From: Hyposmocoma kahamanoa
Taxonomy: Eukaryota > Arthropoda > Insecta > Lepidoptera > Cosmopterigidae
Length of the DNA: 64,000 bases
Assembly: GCF_003589595.1 (NCBI RefSeq)
Contig: NW_020653855.1
Coordinates: forward strand, 5,098,834 to 5,162,833
Direction of reading: 5' to 3'
The notes under the pieces were generated by a model, which saw only the letters and a list, made by a program, of their open reading frames with translations, did not search any database and was not told the DNA's origin. This document shows positions 12,086 through 22,800 of this stretch, one piece after another. Position numbers and translations under genes: made by a program. Numbering within the stretch: position 1 is the first letter of the stretch; the number at the start of each line of letters is the position of its first letter.

Positions 12086-12485
12086 NNNNNNNNNNNNNNN
12101 NNNNNNNNNNNNNNNNNNNNNNNNNNNNNNNNNNNNNNNNNNNNNNNNNNNNNNNNNNNNNNNNNNNNNNNNNNNNNNNNNNNNNNNNNNNNNNNNNNNN
12201 NNNNNNNNNNNNNNNNNNNNNNNNNNNNNNNNNNNNNNNNNNNNNNNNNNNNNNNNNNNNNNNNNNNNNNNNNNNNNNNNNNNNNNNNNNNNNNNNNNNN
12301 NNNNNNNNNNNNNNNNNNNNNNNNNNNNNNNNNNNNNNNNNNNNNNNNNNNNNNNNNNNNNNNNNNNNNNNNNNNNNNNNNNNNNNNNNNNNNNNNNNNN
12401 NNNNNNNNNNNNNNNNNNNNNNNNNNNNNNNNNNNNNNNNNNNNNNNNNNNNNNNNNNNNNNNNNNNNNNNNNNNNNNNNNNNNN
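12086..12485. other. Assembly gap of 400 N
   Basis: Exactly 400 N, a size often used as a placeholder. The gap cuts a family B tRNA-like repeat (GGTCGGATTCGAACCGACGTC stops at its left edge). Any apparent frame across it is an artefact. It is one of the places where the missing last NitFhit exon could be. Confidence 0.98.
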
Positions 12486-13278
12486 TAAGCCATTTCAGTA
12501 TGATACATTCATTACCGGACACCCTGTATATAACTGAATCGTAAATATGAATTACAAAAGCTCACGATATAATGAAATAGCTAACTGTCCTTTTTCTACT
12601 CATTGCATGCGCAAAAGATGGAAAGAGACCCATTACGTCAGTTTCAAGAAGCTTATATAAACTTCTTGGTCATTTTCAATTGTTCGAACCACAAGCGATT
12701 GAAATATTGAGAACAAAGAAACTGTAGAGTTGCTTTGATTTTAATTTTAAATGATTTTTTTATTAACCGTTAGCAATAACTAACAAAATATTGTTATACT
12801 GGTTTTACGGCATGGGATTACCTATCGGAAGTCAGAAAATACATTTGCCCGAAATAACATTAGCTCGAATTTTCATAAAGTGTTTTTACGAAGATTACAA
12901 AACAAAAGCTAATTTTGTCTATGTAAAAAGCATCAAAATTACTCGAAAGCGTAACGGTTTTGTTATAAATCGGAATTACGGATATTTGAGTTTACGTTTA
13001 GTTAGAATATCGGTTCATTTCTTATAGTACACGCTTGTTTTCACATTTGTAGTAATAATTGTATGTATGTATCTGCCCAACTCTTTATTATACCTTTAAG
13101 TGAATTTGTACAAAATTCGACATAATAATATATATAAAAAAATTTATTAATATTTACGAGAAAGGCTATTCCATTACTCTTGTGTTCAAGTAATTTTCAG
13201 TCGAAGCTAAATATGGTGCATTTTGTTAAGTTTCCAGTAGAAGCTGAATATGGTGTTTTTGGGCCCTTAAATTGATGT

Positions 13279-13437
13279 AAGCAAATTTAGGCAGTACTGC
13301 AATGACGTTACAATTTAAATTAAATGTTTTAGTTTTTTATATTTCGTTACATGTCACTACGTTTGTATAGGTTAGCCTCGGGCATTTTTTTCGTGGTTTT
13401 TGTATTAGGCCCGATGTCCATTTGTTGGTAGGTCCAT
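13279..13437 (-). mobile_element. Family M element, truncated copy
   Basis: Holds the GCAGTACTGCAATGACGTTACAATTTAAATT to TTTTTTCGTGGTTTTTGTATTAGGCCC part and a decayed end TTGGTAGGTCCATG. Confidence 0.7.
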
Positions 13438-13764
13438 GTAAAGAACACATCGTTTCACTATAGTAAAGAAAAAACAAAGTCCATAAAGTATTGCATTTTT
13501 GTCTATGATTGCTTGTCAATAATTAGGGAACTTCATAGGCACGTTTATATCAAAAGCATAGCAAATGGTTTGACGGATTATAGAAATGTTTCTCAAGAGT
13601 TTCTCTCTCATTCTTTTCAGAGAAATCTGCCTTACAAATGAGTAGTAGAGTTTTACTTATCTATGAAGCTTGTTATAGAATGGGACTAGTGAATAAAAGA
13701 AAACGAAGGCTGCAATCCGCTCTAATTTTAAAGAAGACGGATTTAAACAATAGATTACAATCAC

Positions 13765-13842
13765 CTTTACAGTCTGTCCGGCATCAGATCCATCTTGAAT
13801 GGTGACGGTGCACGAGCGCGTTTTATGAACTCTCTCCATTAA
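13765..13842 (-). CDS. NitFhit: NitFhit exon: Fhit segment just before the histidine triad
   Basis: 26 codons, [18 protein letters not shown] to GQTVK, flanked by TTGCAG and GTGATT. Gln392 matches Fhit Gln83. The HxHxH triad would be the very next residues and is not encoded here. Confidence 0.93.
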
Positions 13843-16800
13843 CTGCAACAATTATCACTACATGGAATATTAAGGTTATTGAATGTCACTGATACGGACG
13901 GCCTAAACGCGTCTGGCCGGTCAGAGCAAGCGTGAAAAGAATTTCGTAAATTCATGACCTCTGATTGGCCGGGGGCGTCCGCGACTCATCTGGCCGGTAC
14001 GGTGTGGGAGACACCGTATCCGCATATAGATACGGTGTGGGTGACACCGTATCCGCACCCGATCCACCTCCTCCAGGTGGACTCCGAAGTCGAACTCAGA
14101 GCAACCCTCCCGCCCTCCTACCCTCCTCTCCCCCCGGTCACCCCAAACGAAGTAGAATCGCTCATAAAGAACCTTAAGCCCCGCAAAGCCCCAGGCCCTG
14201 ACGGTATCTCCAACAAGGTCCTTAAACAGCTTTCTGCACCCCTCATCTGTCTCCTGACTGCAATTTTTAACGCCGCTCTGACCAACTGCATCTTTCCGCA
14301 AAAGTGGAAGGAGGCGGTGGCCATCGGTATTCACAAGCCCGGGAAACCTCCATCCGAACCCTCCAGTTACCGTCCCATCTCCCTGCTTAACACCATGGGC
14401 AAACTCTATGAGCGCATCCTATACGCCCGCCTCAGAGACTACGTCATGTCCCACAATCTCCTCCCCGACGAACAGTTCGGTTTCAGAGCTAGGCACTCAT
14501 GCGTCCAGCAAGTGCACCGGATAGTGGAACATATCTCCGAAGGTTTTGATCGCCCCCGCTTCATGCCCACCGGCGCCCTCTTCTTCGATGTGGCAAAAGC
14601 TTTTGACAAAGTCTGGCACAAGGGCTTACTTTACAAGCTGTATAATCTCGGCGTGCCTGATCGTCTCGTGCACATCATTCGAGACTTCTTGTCGAACCGC
14701 TCTTTCCGCTACCGAGTTGAGGGCGCACTCTCCTCCCCTCACCCCGTAAGAGCCGGAGTCCCGCAAGGCTCTGTCCTCTCGCCCCTCTTATTCTCCCTGT
14801 ACACTTGCGATATCCCGAAGTATCAGGCAGTAAATCTCGCCCTCTTTGCCGACGACACTGCGCTCTACTATTCGGCGCGCAGCTCCAAGCTAGTTTCCGC
14901 GGCTCTCCAATCTGCCACCACACGCCTAGGCGAGTGGTTTCGCAGATGGAGAATCGAAGTCAATCCCGACAAAAGCGCGGCGGTATTCTTCACGCGAAGT
15001 AACCTATCCAGTCGTAGGGTACAAAACCTCACCCCGATCTCGCTCTTTGACCGCCTAATCCCTTGGGTGAACACGGTCAAATACTTAGGAGTTACGCTCG
15101 ATAGGAAGCTGTCATTCAAAGCACACGTGAAAACCGTCCGCGATCGCGCCCACTTTGTTATGAGCCGGCTTCATCCCCTTCTCTACAAGGATAGCAAACT
15201 CTCCCTTCGCAATAAGGTGAGACTGTACACGACCTGTATCCGCCCAATCATGACGTACGCCAGCGTCGCATTCGCTCAGGCAAATCCCGCGCTAATACAC
15301 CGTCTGCCGGCTCTCCAAAATAGATTTATGCGCAACGCGACGGGTGCCCCGTGGTACCTGCGCAACGCTAACCTCCATATAGATTTACGGCTCCCCACAA
15401 TAGCCCAATTCATGAAACAGGCATCGAGGAAATACTTCGACTCTGCTCCTCACCACCCCAACCCCCTCGTGGTGGCTGCATCTTCCTACGACCCCCTCAG
15501 GGAACAACCCCACCGCGTACGTAGGACCCGTCGGCCAAGGGAAGTCCTCAACGACCCTGACGACCCTATCACTCTCGCCACTTTGAAGGCCAACCAGATC
15601 GCTAGTCAGTCCCGTCCCTCACGCACCAACCGTCCTCGCCGGCGAGGTCGTCGAGCCCCTCATTTCAGCACGTACAGTGGTAGATTCTCTCCTACAGCAC
15701 GCCCTTCTGGCGGAAGCCTCCAGTAGCGCCCTGAGCCGAGGTCCGTGCCTACTTGGGCGCCCTCAGGCCCGCTACTTAGCTTTAAGTTTATTTTCGGGGT
15801 TATGAGCCTTCAGCTCGCCCTCTTTCTCCGGTGGCGCAGTAAAGGCCATCAGCGGCCAACTGCAAAATATCATTCATAAAAAAAAAAACCGTATCCGCAT
15901 ATAAATGGGAATCCATGCTCTTACAGGTAGGAGCACGAGGACCAAAAGGATAAATATGTCCTCGTGCTCCTACTGATGTACTGTCACCAGTAATGTGAGC
16001 TTTATTTCTGTTTTGAAGGGTTAAGGGTGCTGGTGAATTGTTGACTTATGTCTCAGGGTGACGGGCGCAGTGGTAACTCAGATCTTTGCGATTTAAAGCT
16101 CTGCGTGGCACTGTAACTGTTTTGGACAGGTGTGTCGCTTGCCAAAGAACGCAAGACTTATTCGTCCCGTCACAAAATTATCTTAAATCCAAGTCAACAG
16201 TTCTTTTAGCTAGTCAACATACTATTTACAATATATGCATACCCGTTGCACCAATCTGATACTTCTATAAAAGTCGATGGCCTCTTCTTCACTCAGGTCC
16301 TCATTTCTTTCAGCGGCACGAATCGGCGCCACCAATACGTGACCGGGTGTCACGCATCTGCAATTTGTTAATATTTTGTTTATTTCTTTTGAATCGATAT
16401 TCAATTATTTTTTGTGAAATTACTGGTTTGTTATAATTATTAATACAAAAATCGAACACATAGACAAAATTCCTTTGATCCGGCCGGATTCGAACCGATG
16501 TCTTCTAGCAAGTACCACACGCTATGCCAACTAAGTCACGGAACGAATCAGCGCACTTCACGAATTTTTCTATGTGCTTGTTGTCGGATTTTTGTATTTG
16601 GTTGTCAACGACTTTTAAGCCGTAGCGCCATTTATAAGAAATATGAAAGTATTTTTTTAAAATTATGTTTATAAGAAATGAACAACATTAACTATACTTT
16701 CACAAACAAGGTCTTTAACCGCTTGTTATTTTATTAAAAATACCAAAACACAATTTAAAAAAAATAACACGTGGTGCACATTGTTCATCAAGTCAAAAGT

Positions 16801-19800
16801 TTAAAGAAAAAGTTAGATTTTAAATATTACTTCAGACTCATTTTTTGTTACTTGTGATTTGGAATATGTAAATATAAATGACATATCACAAAAAAAAATA
16901 GTTTAGTTTTAGACACACATCCGTAATTTTTTAAATTCTGGGCAACACAGTCGAGACTGATTTCACATGACACATCTTTAATTTGTTTACGTTTGGAGCC
17001 ACTCTTTATGACCCGTTTACATACCAACGGTTTCAAGAACTACCGGATTCATCAGGCAACGAAGGCATATAGTTTGTCACAAAATTATCATAATATTTTT
17101 ACATAATTATGACAAGCTGGGCTTCTTAGTAGCAATAATAATTAATCATTTCGAATACGGCTGCGTAATAAAAAAAAATCAAATTAACTGTATTGCTTTG
17201 GGCCAGTATTCATGAAAAGCAGCAACACAGTATTTATAAGAGTCACATTTGTAATTTGTCTATATTTGGAGCCACACTTTTACGATTCCTTTACATGTAG
17301 AGTTATTAATTAAGTCATATATATTGTAATTGTTCTCAAATTTAAAGTAAAACATCATTATTGAAAGTTCTGAGAATAGGACATTTTCACATCCAGGCTC
17401 TATGGATGAGCAGCGAAATGACTGTCCACAAAGACAATTGCCTAAAATGACAAAAATTCAAAATTAAGCCGACTTTATTTTGGACAATAGACAAGACTGT
17501 TCTGAGTAAACTGCTGATCTGAGAAGATGACTTCCCCTGCACATATTGTACAGATAGAACCGTACAGAAATGAAACTATATTCCGGATAATTAAATATTT
17601 GCCTTTTAGAAATAAAATATACTCTCTTGCAGTTAAATAAGCTCATAGCCTTGTCGTGTTTATTATTACTGAACGCAGGAAAGAAAATTTTATTAAAATA
17701 TCTCTAATAACAATCGAATGAAACTCATTTTTCAAAACGAAATTTATTATTATATTGGTAACAGTGGAAATCCTTGTAAAAGAGTTCCTCCAGGGAAGTA
17801 CTGCCATCTTACCTATTTCTGCCGCCAAGCATGTGAGAATTACTGGGTTCTAGTTTGGAAGGGTAAGGGTGCTGGTGAAATTACAGGCACACGGGACTTG
17901 TCAACTTATATCTCAGGGTGCTGCTGTGAGTGCTCCTCAGATCTTTGTGATTTAAAGCTCTGAGTGGAACTGCAACTGTTATGGACAGACGTGTCGTTTA
18001 CCACCAGGCGCACGACTTGTTCGTCCCGTCACTTGGTATAACCGACCTCAAAAGTTCATGGAATGACATCTATTTGCTATGTTTTATTGAAATCGGTTAC
18101 TGGAAAGTGCTAAAAAAAATTTAAGAAAATAAAGTTTAAAATAAAAAAAAATCAACACTGAGGTACCCTCTTTCCAACAAAAAAAGAAACATCAAAATAG
18201 GCTAACAAAAAAGTCGAATTTAACTGCCTCTGTGGCCGAATGGTTACCTACCGGACTGCCACGCAGAGGTCCCAGGTTCGATTCCCGGGCCGGGAGAAAT
18301 ATTTGTATAGTCTACATTTATTTGTCTCGTGAGTTTGGGTGTAATTTGTGGTTATCTGTATGTGTGTCCATGGCACTCGCTACACAAGATTTTCCCTTGT
18401 GCGGGGCTATGTTGAGTGTGTGCGAACTGAGAACTTCCTACTTTTTTACGTCGGTTAAAAATAAAACTTACCTAATATTAACAAAGGCGAATGTCAAAAC
18501 GCTCTTGTAGAACACACAAGCCGCTGGCACTTTGCAATGACCAAACGCATAAGTCGGTCCTGTACATTCTTGCTCTGCGGTTTTTTCATCACACGGATCC
18601 GGATTCGGTGTGTGTTGCGGTAGCAAAGTTTTTCTTAAACTCAACGCGTGAAGAGAGTATACGTCTTTTCTGAAGTAAATAAAATGTATTAGCACAGATA
18701 ATATAATACCACAGATAAAACTACACTAGTACCAACACCCAATCTCACGTTTCACGTTTTCCAAAGATTGTGAAATTTCTTCCATATGTATAATAAAAAT
18801 TAATGTTAGTAATAATTATATTTTACTCAATAAAATTTAAATACAATTAAATTATTATACAAAGAAATTTCATAAATTTAATTAATACAAAATTACATTA
18901 AACAATAAACAAGTATAAATTATTAAAGAATGAAATTTGGAAATTTGCAAAATTTCATTCTGTAATAATTTATACCTGTATTAGGAATGGAACTAAATCA
19001 TCTTCAGGCAATCATCTTCAGGACACCATTTTCATGCCGGTTTTTTTTTGCGGAACACAGTAGTGTTGGAAAATAACCGTTCGGGCTTCGGCAAGCATGC
19101 CCGACGCGCTGCAGCACCGTGGTAGACACAATTGGCTTTGTTGTTGTGTATGGTTTTATTTTTATTCCTTTTTTTTTGTTATTTTATTTTTTTTTTTTGT
19201 TTTAATTTAGCTTCATCTTTTTTTTGTTTTTTATCTTTCTTACTGTGTATTTTTTTGTTGTGGCAAGTAATAAACTATTTGTGTTCTATTCTATTCAATA
19301 GTATCCTGAATATTATTGTATTGCACCCGTATATAATCTTACCTTCTATGATTAAAAACGGGCATATTTCTCCTAACATCCGTCAATTTTTGTATAGATA
19401 TTTCAGCTATTTTAAAACAAGGACTCTCTTCCCCGCAGTCGGCTAAAATGTCCCCCCAAGGGTCAACACAGAGCGCGTGGCCGTAAGACTTTCTTTTGGC
19501 GTTATGTTGGCCAGCCTGAGCGGCTGCTATTACATAACATTGATTTTCTATAGCTCGTGCTCTGTAAAAAAGACACTTCATGTTTTTATCAACATTTTTG
19601 TAAAATACTAACTACCTTGGACAGGACTGTATTACTAATATAAAAAAAATGTGATCAGAACAGGTAGACTATTTTCACCTAAAGTTCGAGGAACAGAGCC
19701 AGAAAGCGGTGACTTCCTTACGAGAACTTAAGCACATTAAAAATTAACGTTATTTGGGATAGGTAAGTAGACTATATACTCCGCAATCACCAAATTTTCG

Positions 19801-22800
19801 GATCATTCATAAAATATCCGAAAATTTGGATATTTTATGAAGGTTGTGTGAAGTTTAGATAAATAAGCCAACCTACCTATCCCAAAATAACGTTAATTTT
19901 TAATGTACTTAAGTGATGGCCCGTATCCCGAAAAAATACGGGACAAAGAAATGTTGTCGTATCTATATGTGTGTGTCCATGGTACCCGCGATACAGGGTT
20001 TCCTTGGTGCTATGAGTGTGTGTGTTCACAAACAATAATTCTTAAATAATCTCAGTACAGAGTACTAAAAAACCGACCTCAAAAGTTTTTTACATCTTCT
20101 ATTTGCAAAATTTTATTGAAATCGTTTACCGGAAACTACGCGAAACCTGATTCATCCCCTAGTTTGCCACCCTTAGAGGTAGAACATTTCCTTCAAATTT
20201 AAACTGGACTACTACCAAGGTACCCTCATTCCAACAAAAAAAAATCAAAATCGGTTCACAAAGTTCGGATTCATCGCGAAAACATACATACAAAAAAAAT
20301 ACTGTCGAATTGAGAACCTGCTCCTTTTTTTAAGTCGGTTAAAAAAATACTATTCTTCTTAATACAAATTACTCTGAAAATAACTGTTCGAGCGTTGATC
20401 CAACTTACCTCAATAAAACATGCCAGTGTGCCGCCCCCGTCGTCTGGGTAAAGGCAGACGGAAATGTCAATATCTCAGCTTTTAATATACTTAGTGATGT
20501 ACTTAATTCTGGAAATCTCATGTCATAACATATTGCCATACCTGAAAATAACATATTATTACTGTCTATATACAAAGATGGAACAAACACAAATAAAAAT
20601 ACCCTCGATCCGGCTGGACTTGAACCAGAAAGATTTTTGTTTTTTTTTATTTATTTTATTTTATAAATCAACAGACGAACATATTATACTCTTAGATAAC
20701 AATGTAACTTTACTTATTAGGATTGTACTTATATGGCTACCTATTACAGACGTGCACAGCATTTAATGCAATAAAATAATAATAAGAAACAAAAATGACA
20801 ACAAAGACATATGAAATTACTGGGGAAGCGATTGGAGAATGTTATTTTTGAAAACATTAAGGGAAGAATGAAAAATGTCTATACTGCCCTGCTAAGCCAA
20901 AAGACGCTATCTCTGACATACGCCCTTTTAGTTTTTTTTATACCATTCAATAGCTATAATAATTTCGCATCTAATGCTATAATAGAAATAGCGCTATCTA
21001 ATTTAAAACATTAAAAAACCACTAAGAAGTATTTTTATATCTCAATTTTTGAAACCGATTTTCAAAGTCGACTTTCTCAAAACTTACTCCGATTGAGATA
21101 GCGCTTTTCGGCTTATCAGGGCGGTATATCTATTTCAACGTTAATTTGGTTGTAAGTAGAGGATATTCTAGGTAGTAGACTGTGCAGAGCTAGGTTCGTC
21201 CGGCATCGTGGTACATTAAATATTTTGGTTATTTTATGACGGGTGTCATAAGGTATGTTAATATATATTTTATTCAGAATATTGCAACATTTTATTGTAT
21301 TATTTAGTATACCATGTAAAAATAGGCTGGATAATATTCGGCGATCTCTAATATTATTATTACGAATTTATCTACGTGCTTGTTGTAGGACTTTGTTTTT
21401 GGGTTTACATGTTTTAAACTTTTATGCCATAGCGCCACCTGTGACAAAGTTATGACAACTTTCACATCTAAAACCACCAGTGACCACTGGGCCACTGAGG
21501 CCCTCGATTCGACAAAGCTGTACCGAAAGGACGTAAGTGCCACCTAGCAACGTACAGTACCTACGTGTTGGGTTCGTAGACGACAACCAGTCAGAAAAGT
21601 TAACAGTAAAAACAAAAACCTAAATATTACACTATATTACGACTACACTACACTTTACTGCAATTACATTACACTACATTACAATTACGCCATACTATAC
21701 TACAATCACATTACACTAAATTACAAATACGCCACACTATACTACAATTACACTACATTACAATACAATTACACCACATTATACTACAATTTCACTACAC
21801 TATATTATAACCACACCATAGCAATCACATTATTTTATTTACCTACTTTCCCAACAGGTGTATCAACTGGCGAGACAATATGTCCGCCTTCGTGTGAAAA
21901 ATCACTCTCCTTCAATCGTAGCTTCTTCTCGGGGATTTCTACATCGAAAAGGTGTAGTTTTCTGTACGCTTGCACAATTTCGCCTTCATTGTCGATTATT
22001 AAGTGTGTGTTGTACATTTTGTTAGGGTTTGCCTCGTCCTGAATTGAGGGAAATTTAAATATAGTTATATAATTCTTTCCATTATATATTTCATTTATTT
22101 TTTATGTAATATATCTTAGGAAAATTCTCAGTACAGTTATACAATATGATTAATCAAACGCCATTAAAAAAAAGAGTGTTAAGAATCAAATTTTGGCTTA
22201 TGATATTTTTTATATTTGTTTTAAGTGTAGCACCAACCTTTTGTTATTTTTTTCTGTTTGAGAGAGTGAAGAATGCCTTATGGCATGAGTCCGCCATTTG
22301 TACACAATGAATTGCGCAAAAAGATTAAATAAATAAACAAAAAGAGTTATAAGTTTCAAGCCTTTCTGTCTGTATGTCTGTAGTCAAAATACTTGAGATA
22401 ATTGAGACTTTGAGATAAGAAAGCAATATAAAACAGTAATAGCTTAATAGTAGAACAAAATCAACCAAATTCATAATTAACCAATAATTAGAAGTGAAAA
22501 ACTCACAGAATAACTTACAGTCAAAGTATTTCAATGTTATGTATACCTTTTCATGTACGCCACCCATTGACAGCCACACATTGTGTTTGGCTGCTAACTC
22601 CTTGTATTTACCGACAATATCGCCAGTGAGAATTGGTTCTGCATTAGCAACTATATCTTCTTTATTATCACAGATGTAATCGCACGCTTCGGGGAAAAAT
22701 ATCATCTGAAATTCAAATTTAATTATTTACGGATTGGTAATGGCAAGTGAGGTCCCGGGTTCGATCCCCGGCCGGGTGAATGTAGAAACTAAATTTTCTA

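Noticed and set aside
11858..12522. Frames of 216 and 159 residues on the minus strand
   Set aside because: They run through the 400-N gap.
12791..13027. 78-residue plus frame
   Set aside because: AT-driven codons, no recognisable motif, no splice or promoter context.
19130..19260. 104-residue Phe/Leu-rich frame resembling a membrane protein
   Set aside because: Produced by T-rich low-complexity DNA in a NitFhit intron on the opposite strand.
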